This document shows positions 58,201-64,000 of a stretch of 64,000 nt of DNA, piece after piece; within the stretch, counting starts at the first letter, position 1; each line of letters starts with the position of its first letter. Below the pieces are notes generated by a model. That model did no database searches and was not told where the DNA came from. It was given only the letters and a program-made list of their open reading frames with translations. The position numbers and the translations under genes were made by a program. The DNA comes from Triatoma infestans (taxonomy: Eukaryota > Arthropoda > Insecta > Hemiptera > Reduviidae): positions 1 to 64,000 of the forward strand of contig JAAEAF010005125.1 in the NCBI GenBank assembly GCA_011037195.1, written 5' to 3'.

Positions 58201-61200
58201 TCATCAGATGCATGGGTGTTTCCTCCTCAGTTTCACAAACTCTACAAAAGGGGTCAGGCACAAGTCCCATTATATAGAGATGTCTCCTTAAACCACAATG
58301 CCTAGTGAGGAATCCAACCAGGTACCTGAGGGAGGTCCGTGAAAGACATCGGACCCCACTGCTCAAAGCTCCGTCCGGGCCCCCAATGAGCATTTTAGAC
58401 TGCCGACAACCCACTGCACTCATCCATGATGGGTATTTAGATGTTTAGATAGTATGCGAAATTTAAAGAAATTCATTGGAGTCATTTCCGAAAAAAATCG
58501 CGAAAACCTGGAAAAAATATTCAATAAAGTCGCCAAATTTACGTGTCTTATATAGTCTAGTACCTAAACATGGAGTACCAAGTTTGATGTTCCTACTGTT
58601 TTTTCATTTTTGAGGCATTTCTTCGCAAACACACACCAGACTATTCAGTAAAAACATCTTTTTTATATTTGTATTTCCGGTGAAAACTCAATTTTGGAAA
58701 TTTGACACGATCGTAATACCCTATTCTCACTAGGAAAAAAGGAAAGCAATAAATCCAATTTTGAGGAAGATGGAAAGTTTGTCAATCTTGTAATTATATT
58801 TGGTGCAGTTGAGAAAGCCATATGATTGTTCACATATGTTGGTTCATCTGTTCGTATTTAAAACTGGAGAGAAAGATGATTTTCGATATACGCTTAGAAC
58901 TAGAGTATTTTTCAATCAGATTATCCTATCAATGTATTCAATTAGTTATTTGATATGGTTTTTCAGATACTTCTGATGCATACGTATATGTAACTAGCTA
59001 ACCCGACCACACTTCGCTGTGGCTCAGTCTAATTTTTAGGCTTAACCATGCGTGATTTTGTTAATTTGTTTCGATGCTTTGGAATACCCTGTCTACTAAT
59101 TCTTCATTTGAATGTACAATATTGTAGAAATTAGATGGGAAGATGATTTTTCCCGTTTCCGGATTTGTATGAGCAGTGCCGTTACCGAGTTTGTGTAATT
59201 GTCTTGAAAATATGGCAGCTGTTGGATCGTTTTAAAGTTGAACTCTCATATTCATTGTTAAATTAATTTTTTTTAACTGTGCTCCAAACAGTTGAATATT
59301 TCAAGCCGGCATGGCAATTCATCAGCTGGTGTTGAGCGAAGTATCACTGGAAGCGTTTGCCTGAAGTCAACGGCTAGTAACACCAGCGCTTCACCAAATG
59401 GAACCTGATTATTTCGCGAGTCTTTCAATGTATGGTCTAATGCTTCCAATGACTTCTTATAAGCTATTGTACACTCATCCCATACAATGATTTTGCACTC
59501 CCAAAGAACCTTTCCCATGCCTGGTGTTTTAGAAATGTTACATGTTAGGTTTTCTATGAAGTGCATGTTTAAGTCATGAAAGTTTAAGAGCTGAATGCGC
59601 TGTTATACCTCCTTCCATCAACGTAGCAGCAATACCTGAAGGAGCAAGTGCTAACTTAATATGGCCGTTTGAACGGATTTTAGCTTGGAATTTCCCGTTT
59701 TCGTAGGAACTTCGGAATAGAGGTACTTATAAGTAGTTGAGAAAGAGGTTCAGGGAGTTAGCCACCATCGAACGCGTCTGAGTCTGTCTATTTCTGCCAA
59801 TCTCGCGAAACGCTCGGAGAAGATCCCGTTTCCGTGGGAACTTTGGAGTAAAAAGTATATATAAACACGCTTATATAGAAATGCAACATTGTGTAAATAT
59901 TTCAAGTCAATCCATCGACTACTTTTCGAGTTTTGCGGCCACAAACATACGGATGCTGAATTTATATATATATAGATTTCTTCTAACCACTTGCCCAACT
60001 ACTCTTATGAGCCCTCTAATCCTAACTATCACTTCTCTTGTTCTTGGGCTTCTATGATGTTTCTGAAACTGAGAGGAAAACAAAGTTATCCTAATTGTGA
60101 AATTCCAAGATATGGCAATCTAAGATACAAATTCTGAAAGTTCTAGAGCGACTGGGTGCTTGTGCTTGATCTCTCACCTTTGTTTGGATGGATTTTTATT
60201 AATAATAATAATTTTTATTATTTTAATCATAATTGATTTCACATAAACATTCAGATGAAACTGATAATTGTAAAACTTAAGTAGTACATCGTTTCAGATT
60301 ATCTCCATATGATGTATACAAAAAAGAATTGACCATTTGTGGTAGCAATATAAATCCGTTTTGTTTTCCACGTGCTGTGCGATTAGTTGCAGCTATGGGA
60401 GAAAGGTAAGTGTACTTCATTAATAATATTACAAGAACCATATAAAACTTCATTCGTTATATTATGCAAATAAATAATTGAGAACAGGTCGAACTTCAGA
60501 TAATATGTTTGGAAGTTTATATGTAGTTTCAATTAAAAAAAACGAAACACCATCCTGAGTGTTTCAGTTTCAGGAAATTCTATCTAGTAGAATGATGGAT
60601 CTTGAAGCGAAACGAAACCGGAGGGTTGGTACTTATTGGCTGTGACCGATAGTTAGGATCTCGGTCAACCTGAAAATTATGTTACTTAAACAAATTGCGG
60701 CTATACAAATTTATGTTATGGAGAACGGTGGAAATTTAAGAATCTCAAAATTGTAAACTTGTTTAATGCCATAGCAAATTGGTATTCGACTGATAGAAAT
60801 CTGGCTTGCGACGTTAAGGGCCTCAGTCGGTTGTTATAGTCTGTTATTAGCTTATCGTGGAGTTATTAATGGTATCGCAATGTGGTGTGAATGAAATCTT
60901 GCACGAAAGAGCTGGCCTCCATTTGTCGGCTTTAATCCTTCTAGATGTTTCAACAAATCTTCCACATGTTTGATGAACATTTTTCAAAAAGTATTCTGAT
61001 GAAGATAAAAGGAAGAATAGAAAGTGAAGATCTTTATTAAAGAACTTTCGCCTGACTTCACCAGAGATCTAATGGAGCAGAAATGGAAATTAATCTGACC
61101 TTGTACTAAATTCTGCTCAATAAACATACGAATCTTTTGGTCGCCATAAATATATCCATCATTGGAAGAGTTGCCCGAAAATAAACTCTGGTATATGAGG

Positions 61201-62684
61201 GCCTAGTTGCAGTGAGGTTCTGATTTCTGGGGAAGGAGAAACTTGGATCTTACTCATTTATGCTCGCGACACTGTAGAGCCTATGAATCGCAATGGAGGC
61301 CTGAGTTGTAATGCAACTTTAATCTAATTAAGACCAAAGTTTACAATATGAATTTTTGGTAGTAACTGGATTAGTGTTCAAATGAAACTGATCAATACTT
61401 AAGCTTGTTACTCTAAATATTATGTTAGTTATATAAGTTTATACTAATAAGTAAACTTGTAAAGTTAGAGAGTTAACGATTAAGAGGGTCTATGTAAAAC
61501 TGTTGGTTGAGGACAACTTCTTGCGTTTTTTACTGTACATTAATATTCTTGAATATTGATTATTCTCTGATTAATACTGTGTCTTCATATAAAAACTCTG
61601 ATTCTCCCTCTCCTGGAATTTGGGACAATGTGTGATATGGCCATGTACGAGGCATGTTTTGTTCTGCCTATTTCCATCTATATTATCTCCTTTCAATTTG
61701 ACAGTTTCTAATTTGAATGATTTAATTAGACGATATAGTTTACAAAAGCATAGTTTCACCATAAACATCGAAAGATCAGAACACGAATTCATCAAACGGT
61801 CTACTGTTGTCTATCTGGGTCTGCTTGGACAAGTCACTATCTCGTATTGTCTCTTTCTGACTCTTAAATTTTCAAAATCTCTAATTCTGTTAGTAATAAG
61901 GATGATCCCTATATCAAATATAAAATTTGTATGTCTAAGTTAAAATTCTGAGTTACAAGTACTGCACAATTTAAAAATAATTCGAATCCTTAATCCAACT
62001 ATTACATTCTTAATTACAGGTGGAAACAAACATTGCCTCATATAATCATCAGTTTAGAACTTTATATTCACATTATTATGAAAGTTTTTGTTCCATTTCA
62101 TACTAAACGTTCTTAGTCAAAGTCCTCCAAGAAGAATAAACGAAACAACCTATTGTTTACTCTCGAATCCAAAGAAATTCATGGCCCACTTTGACCTTGC
62201 TTCTAATCAATATTCTTCCAATTAGTGTTGGAACTAATTTTTGAGGGCGACTAGTTTTCAAGGACACAAATTATATGCATAATAATTACATTAAGAAGTC
62301 TTGATTTTATTATTTCTTTAAGTAGGTCAGAAGAAGTCAAAAATACACTAGCTATTCAACACTTCTAATAACGGTTGTGAGAGAGAGTAAAAATATTAAT
62401 AAATATTGTCGAGACAGCCTCTTATTATCGTAGAAAGGTTGCACAGGGAACTAAAATCATTGTTGGAATTGATTATAATAGAAACATGATTGTGGCTCTT
62501 TTATTTTGTAATTTTAATTATTATTTTCTATTTTTTTTTTAGATATTTGGACTACAAGAAGTTGGGAGTATCTGAGTTTCTGTTAAAAGATTATGCTAAA
62601 GGTATATCAATACTTGAAAATGGCTCATCAGCTAAAGTTATGTTTGCTGTTAATACAACACTTGATAAAGCAATTAAAAAATAA
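39805..62684 (+). CDS. Zinc-dependent medium-chain dehydrogenase (sorbitol/threonine/arabinitol dehydrogenase-like), 7 coding exons
   Basis: Joining 39805..39945, 48598..48722, 49004..49170, 50286..50486, 53780..53963, 60298..60405 and 62543..62684 gives 1068 nt, 355 residues plus stop; every intron is GT-AG and phases match. The family oxidises a secondary alcohol or polyol with NAD(P), in the cytosol. Visible: catalytic-zinc ligands C39 and H61-E62 (GHE motif), structural-zinc cysteines C91, C94, C97 and C105 (C-x2-C-x2-C-x7-C), E149 in the EP motif that follows the catalytic domain in polyol dehydrogenases, and the Rossmann motif GAGIIG at 175-180. E199 at the end of the second beta strand suggests NAD rather than NADP (inference). 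Length is normal for the family. The ATG is the first after an in-frame stop at 39778..39780. A likely 3' splice site ending at 39774 suggests an upstream non-coding exon. No signal peptide. The substrate cannot be told from sequence. Confidence 0.93.
40115..40465 (-). repeat. Family R repeat, 5' part (intron 1)
   Basis: The minus strand reads ACTTTCTCTTAC, then the 'acgatcgtg'-type block, 'aggggacttcaaaa' in reverse, and 'tcaaccggaaatgcc'. The 3' half is absent. Confidence 0.62.
40787..41028 (+). mobile_element. tRNA-Ala-like SINE, family B, copy 1 (full length)
   Basis: Head GGGATTAGCTCAGTAGTAG with box B GGGTTCGAATCC and an AGC-type anticodon position (CTAGCAA), as in tRNA-Ala. The body has an imperfect palindrome around 'cactgtccggaggccggcagtgccgg'-like words, and an A24 tail follows. 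The 13-mer AGTTCCTATTACA is at 40774..40786 and 41029..41041, a target-site duplication. Perfect flanks suggest it is young. Confidence 0.93.
41281..41320 (-). ncRNA. Hammerhead-type ribozyme motif, F2 left arm
   Basis: Minus strand: stem I 5' strand UUGCU, CUGACGA, extra U, stem II GGAU-AAAA-AUCC, GAAA, minimal stem III ACC/GGU, cleavage-site C (41286). The 3' strand of stem I starts AGGAA, so pairing is weaker than in the right arm. Confidence 0.66.
41447..41486 (+). ncRNA. Hammerhead-type ribozyme motif, F2 right arm
   Basis: Stem I 5' strand UUGCU (41447..41451), CUGACGA (41452..41458), extra U, stem II with GG/CC closing pairs and an internal mismatch, GAAA (41472..41475), CCGG, UC ending at 41481, then AGUAA (41482..41486), which pairs with the 5' strand with one G-U pair. 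Predicted cleavage is after C41481. Confidence 0.68.
41530..41739 (-). mobile_element. tRNA-Ala-like SINE, family B, copy 2
   Basis: The minus strand opens at 41739 with the GGGATTAGCTC head; the box B region reads GATTCGAGTTC and the body matches copy 1, with the 'cactgccggtctcc' block in reverse. No poly(A) remains at the 3' end, next to element F2. Confidence 0.82.
41740..42954. other. Unassigned part of intron 1
   Basis: 41990..42440 is somewhat less AT-rich and has no long frame; nothing could be assigned. Confidence 0.4.
42955..43199 (+). mobile_element. tRNA-derived SINE, family A, copy 3, with very long A tail
   Basis: Head with box A TTGGTGTAGTGG and box B AGTTCGAGTCC; body as in copy 2 with a small deletion. 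The tail, 43112..43199, is an almost pure A-run of nearly 90 bases with a single C. Confidence 0.88.
44030..44290 (+). pseudogene. C-terminal zinc-knuckle fragment of a non-LTR retrotransposon
   Basis: A broken frame reads LIGHYRFRCHV, then TCRFCGAVNGDCNLLSVDCDA and KKRIKEAVG, the 'HY.fr.HL ... CrfCg..... H.l..C' arrangement that closes RNase H-bearing elements. One histidine of the knuckle is lost. Confidence 0.65.
45215..45405 (+). mobile_element. tRNA-Ala-like SINE, family B, copy 3
   Basis: GGGATTAGCTCAGTGTAGCG head, box B GATTCGAATCC, loop CTAGCAA, and the 'gaacactgcccggaagccgg' body. The 3' part and tail are diverged. Located in intron 1. Confidence 0.85.
45406..47079. other. Unassigned part of intron 1
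   Basis: Very AT-rich; no gene or element was recognised. Confidence 0.45.
47080..47345 (+). repeat. Family R repeat, 5' part (intron 1)
   Basis: 'ttctcttacacgtc' start, 'ttttagcgaatggtctgt', 'aacttggtattccgtttag' and 'tccatcgaaaatc' in family order; strongly diverged. Confidence 0.5.
48101..48500 (+). repeat. LTR-like repeat L2, copy 2 (end of intron 1)
   Basis: Starts TGTTGAGGAGAGAAAT and matches 30228..30650, including the CTTATATATACAGG TATA box near 48300. It ends about 100 bases before coding exon 2. Confidence 0.6.
48598..48722 (+). CDS. Dehydrogenase coding exon 2
   Basis: Encodes residues 48-88 and two bases of N89, with the GHEFSG zinc-ligand motif and the VGDKV motif. The acceptor follows TTACAG and the donor is GTAGGT. 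The frame is open upstream of the acceptor, but that part is LTR-like repeat sequence, not protein of this family. Confidence 0.92.
49004..49170 (+). CDS. Dehydrogenase coding exon 3
   Basis: Completes N89 and encodes residues 90-144, with all four structural-zinc cysteines and the GGWAEY motif. The acceptor follows TTTTTAACAG and the donor is GTATAT. Confidence 0.92.
49171..50285 (+). other. Intron 3 of the dehydrogenase gene, no element recognised
   Basis: AT-rich sequence without legible coding or repeat motifs. Confidence 0.5.
50286..50486 (+). CDS. Dehydrogenase coding exon 4
   Basis: Completes G145 and encodes residues 146-211: the EPVSC motif, the GAGIIG nucleotide-binding loop, and E199 at the end of the second Rossmann strand. 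The acceptor follows TTTTTCCAG and the donor is GTAATT. Confidence 0.93.
51110..51365 (+). repeat. Family R-like fragment (intron 4)
   Basis: Blocks resembling 'ttggtctgtgtg', 'aacgtaaaatcgcag', 'aatttgatattc' and 'attctctcaaaaatggct' follow family R order. Diverged, with a local 'gtgttttgtataatacaaaacac' palindrome in two halves. Confidence 0.4.
51400..52345 (-). pseudogene. 5'-truncated RNase H-bearing non-LTR retrotransposon
   Basis: The minus strand reads ILSDSLAAIKALNSSDISSK (RNase H strand with its catalytic D), VTLFWVSGH (the usual WIPGH), then a degraded connector and CRFCREMEDTP, the C-terminal knuckle. A long T-run at 51400..51420 is the poly(A) end in reverse. Confidence 0.75.
52346..53280 (-). 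pseudogene. Decayed reverse transcriptase (RTE-like)
   Basis: The minus strand gives DIEKAYDCVSR (RT motif), degraded LSPTLF-like sequence, FFAGDEVVIAQDTEDSA (YADD site changed to AGDE), KYLGSILQSNG, MLYGCETWTI and ECIAERRLRWYRHVRRMQD, the last matching the end of many insect RTE-type RTs. Catalytic residues are lost and there are many frameshifts. Confidence 0.78.
53780..53963 (+). CDS. Dehydrogenase coding exon 5
   Basis: Completes D212 and encodes residues 213-272, including the DLVIDCSGN and DGGTLCMFG strands of the coenzyme domain. The acceptor follows CATTACAG and the donor is GTAATC. Confidence 0.92.
54176..55504 (-). mobile_element. Mariner transposon M2
   Basis: 1329 bp between TA dinucleotides (54174..54175 and 55505..55506). 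The imperfect terminal repeats begin CGAGGTGT and share AATGAGACTGATTTT further in. It encodes a DD34D transposase with two frameshifts. Located in intron 5, antisense to the host gene. Confidence 0.94.
54245..55312 (-). pseudogene. Mariner M2 transposase, two frameshifts
   Basis: The start at 55312 gives an N-terminal helix-turn-helix part (residues 1-130). A frame break near 54840, where GTCTTGGGTGT is duplicated, leads to GDESWVFQYDPETK (first D), LHLDNAPCHT (second D) and YSPDLIPCDFF (third D, 34 residues on). A one-base loss in a T-run near 54440 then shifts to the last frame (FPKLKNHLKG...), which stops at 54245. All three catalytic aspartates remain. Confidence 0.92.
55514..56810 (-). 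mobile_element. Mariner transposon M3, decayed
   Basis: 1297 bp between TA dinucleotides (55512..55513 and 56811..56812). The ends share GGCAAG.TGAAAAGTTC.CGGC as an imperfect inverted repeat. Fragments of an irritans-like transposase are readable on the minus strand: EIHPKLVEM, GRPKTAIT...NIEKIHNMVLDDR and HPPYSPDLASSNFHLFPNLKKF. C- and A-runs at 55999..56019 and many breaks show it is old. Only a few bases separate it from M2. Confidence 0.9.
55661..56745 (-). pseudogene. Mariner M3 transposase remnants
   Basis: Three open pieces (56461..56745, 56242..56454 and 55661..55888) cover the N-terminus, the second DNA-binding part and the third catalytic region, where PSD has become SSN, so the third aspartate is lost. 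Confidence 0.85.
56985..57025 (-). ncRNA. Hammerhead-type ribozyme motif, F3 left arm
   Basis: Minus strand: stem I 5' strand GCUC, CUGAAGA, extra A, stem II GGGCACC/GGUACC-A around a short loop, GAAA, minimal stem III A-C/G-U, cleavage-site A (GUA, an allowed GUH), then GAGC, a perfect 4-bp stem I. Confidence 0.66.
57250..57290 (+). ncRNA. Hammerhead-type ribozyme motif, F3 right arm (likely inactive)
   Basis: GCUC (57250..57253), CUGAAGA (57254..57260), extra A, long stem II GGGCACC..GGUACCC, GAAA (57279..57282), then CAUA with the stem III G replaced by A, and GAGC (57287..57290) pairing with stem I. The G-to-A change removes one of only two stem III pairs. Confidence 0.55.
57395..57770. 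mobile_element. MITE with long inverted ends and TTAA target site
   Basis: 376 bp flanked by TTAA (57391..57394 and 57771..57774). The ends pair over about 50 bp with small gaps; each contains CTGACACACAGGACGCGATC or its TTGACACAC variant. It is GC-rich with repeated GATCGC words inside. No protein. TTAA suggests a piggyBac-like helper, but the ends do not prove the superfamily. Confidence 0.78.
57840..58740 (-). repeat. Family R repeat split by a retrotransposon
   Basis: 57840..57946 and 58440..58740 are family R sequence on the minus strand ('gaacatgtttcagataaaa', 'gaagtaatttccgaa'-like blocks, 'gacacgatcgtaatac' at the end). The middle is the insertion at 57947..58425. Confidence 0.65.
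57947..58425 (-). mobile_element. 5'-truncated non-LTR retrotransposon (family D, copy 2)
   Basis: The minus strand has an open C-terminal domain, 58040..58423: GLRRHLYIMG, FCRVCETEEETPMHLMTNC (an intact CCHC-type knuckle), RFRNFGR. The 3' end has a (TAA)-type tail. The 14-mer ATGATGGGTATTTA at 57933..57946 and 58426..58439 is a target-site duplication. Same family as 8402..9359. Confidence 0.9.
58994..59976 (-). mobile_element. Helitron, internally deleted, partial helicase
   Basis: On the minus strand it starts A|TCTATATATATATAAA (59976) and ends with the hairpin CCACA-GCGAAG-TGTGG, a short spacer and CTAG|T (58994). These are the Helitron rules: 5' TC, a 3' hairpin then CTRR, insertion between A and T, no target duplication. 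983 bp. It holds only a piece of PIF1-type helicase; no Rep nuclease. Confidence 0.9.
59273..59700 (-). pseudogene. Helitron PIF1-like helicase fragment
   Basis: The minus strand reads LALAPSGIAATLMEGGITAHSALKL, then after a break IIVWDECTIAYKKSLEALD (Walker B region, DE) and VLLAVDFRQTLPVI (normally GDFRQ), RSTPADE. Walker A is absent. Part of the Helitron, not a host PIF1. Confidence 0.88.
60298..60405 (+). CDS. Dehydrogenase coding exon 6
   Basis: Completes R273 and encodes residues 274-308; the KELTICGSN segment matches the usual 'kEltI.Gs' strand of the family. The acceptor follows GTTTCAG and the donor GTAAGT is a strong consensus. Confidence 0.91.
60406..62235 (+). other. Intron 6, no element recognised before the direct repeat
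   Basis: No legible coding frame or repeat ends. Confidence 0.45.
62236..62482 (+). repeat. Direct repeat Q, copy 1 (end of intron 6)
   Basis: About 245 bp matching 62840..63075 in the same orientation, about 85-90% by eye. Shared words include CTAGTTTTCAAGGACACAAA, 'attatatgcataataatta' and 'aataaatattgtcgag'. Non-coding. Confidence 0.88.
62543..62684 (+). CDS. Dehydrogenase coding exon 7 (terminal)
   Basis: Completes R309 and encodes residues 310-355 and the TAA stop, the C-terminal substrate-domain helix and strands. The acceptor is a T10 tract plus AG. The exon lies between two copies of a direct repeat (62236..62482 and 62840..63075). No clear AATAAA is seen in the first 100 bases after the stop. 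Confidence 0.9.
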
Positions 62685-62839
62685 TAATTAATTAGAATAA
62701 CATTTCATGAATTATTATGTGTAAAATACTAGAATATAAGTAAAATATACGTACGTTTATCTATATCATATGTTTGATTTTGATAAACCTATCTATATAT
62801 GGGTATAGGGCGCCGCAAAAGCCGTGGGGGAGGGCAGCA

Positions 62840-63075
62840 AATTTTTGAGGGCAACTAGTTTTCAAGGACACAAATTATATGCATAATAATTAAATTAAGA
62901 AGTTCTTGATTTTATTATTTCTTTAAGTAGGTCAAAAATACTCTAGCGATTCGACGGTTCCAGAGTATAGTTGTCAGAGAGAGTAAAAATATCAATAAAT
63001 ATTGTCGAGCTAGCTTCTTATTATCGTAGAAAGTTTACACAGGTAGTAAAATTATTAATGATTATTACTTATAAT
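62840..63075 (+). repeat. Direct repeat Q, copy 2 (after the stop codon)
   Basis: Partner of 62236..62482. The start-to-start distance is about 604 bp and the last coding exon lies in between. Confidence 0.88.
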
Positions 63076-63639
63076 GAATTTTTTTTCTGGTTAATGGCAG
63101 CAATATAATAAATTATCATCCCATATCCCTGGGCGGATTTAAGGATGAAAGAGGCCCTAAGCTGTAAATTTGTTAGAACCCTTTTTTGGACTACAGTTTT
63201 ATTAAAGTTCATAGTTTAATTTAGTGTAAAATTAATTTTATTCTCTTTCTATAGACTTTTAAAAAAAAAAAATTAACTCCTAAAATTCTGTTTCTAAATT
63301 ATTTCAGAAATGCATTTAGCAATATTGATTTTACAGTTTTATTAAAATCGAGTTAATTAAATATAATATTTAATTGTCAAAAGATGTGTATATAATCTTT
63401 TTCTGTTTTCTTCATTCTTCTATTTGGTGTTTTTAATATCAGGAACTTTATTCGTGTTAATAATTCTATTCACTTTATATTGTTGATGTTCCTTAATAAA
63501 ACAAAAAAAATCAATAATGGAATAATTTTTACAGTATCTGTAGCATGTAAAAATCTCATAATATATTTTTTAATTAAATTATTTTCTCATTAAAGAATGA
63601 CTTTCTTACTAACATACATAATAGTTCTTACTATTGCCA

Positions 63640-63800
63640 ATAGATGGTACTAAGATCCAACCTTGTCAAGTAGCGCTCTTCGTTGCCGGTTTATGAAACA
63701 CCACATAATATATAACCGTCTTTTCCGTGCCAGTACAGTGACCGACGTCATACGGAAGGAAGCAACGCCGCGCTAGTTTGCTTTCAATTCAATTGTGTTT
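63640..63800 (+). promoter_or_regulatory. Possible promoter-like segment
   Basis: A locally GC-richer stretch with a TATATAA box at about 63709, CAGT-type initiator words 25-30 bases on, and a CGACGTCAT CRE-like word. It could be the promoter of a gene beyond the window or an LTR. Tentative. Confidence 0.25.
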
Positions 63801-64000
63801 ACATTTTCGTGTTTAAAAAAAAAAAGGAAAATTTACATTAAAACATTATAATTTTTTTTTTTAATTTTTATTTTAATAATTCTGGGATGCATTGAGCAGG
63901 CGAGTAATGAAATTTTTATCCTGCTTGATAATAACAAATTGAACAAAATGATTAAAAAAAAAAAAAAAATTAATTTTTAAATATTTATAACAAGGAAAAT
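63801..64000. other. AT-rich end of window
   Basis: Homopolymer A and T runs; no feature. Confidence 0.5.

Noticed and set aside
59273..59566. Host PIF1 helicase exon
   Set aside because: Lies between precise Helitron ends, lacks Walker A, and has frame breaks upstream.

Overview
This is an AT-rich 64 kb piece of an animal nuclear genome, most likely an insect. It has one spliced host gene with GT-AG introns, several mariner transposons, I/R1-like and RTE-like non-LTR retrotransposons, three tRNA-derived SINE families, a Helitron and solo LTRs. Hemiptera would fit the repeat-rich, AT-rich style, but no gene here fixes the order. No prokaryotic operons, rRNA genes, genuine tRNA genes or CRISPR arrays were seen.

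The host gene is on the + strand, 39805..62684. Seven coding exons join in frame into a 355-residue zinc-dependent medium-chain dehydrogenase of the sorbitol / threonine / arabinitol dehydrogenase type. All zinc ligands and the NAD-binding glycine motif are present. About 1.07 kb of coding sequence is spread over 22.9 kb, because the introns are packed with transposable elements.

Layout. 1..39800 is intergenic. It holds a 110-bp tandem repeat (1.9-2.2 kb), several 5'-truncated retrotransposons with visible target-site duplications (8.4, 12.4, 19.8 and 33.4 kb), older reverse-transcriptase, endonuclease and Tc1 fragments, a nearly intact mariner (28.9-30.2 kb), solo LTRs, SINEs, and many copies of an approximately 0.9-kb non-coding repeat called family R here. 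39.8..62.7 kb is the dehydrogenase gene. Intron 1 carries SINEs and a fold-back element, intron 4 two retrotransposon remnants, and intron 5 two mariners side by side, a fold-back element, a MITE, a nested retrotransposon and a Helitron. 62.7..64 kb is downstream, with one copy of a direct repeat that brackets the last exon.

The most interesting signal is a set of three inverted-repeat (fold-back) insertions at 10.6, 41.2 and 56.9 kb, each bounded by an 11-13 bp direct duplication. Their arms carry the core of a hammerhead self-cleaving ribozyme with a minimal stem III, the form known from Penelope-like retroelements. Stems I and II differ in sequence between the three elements but remain paired. 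All product names come from reading translated motifs; no database search was run.
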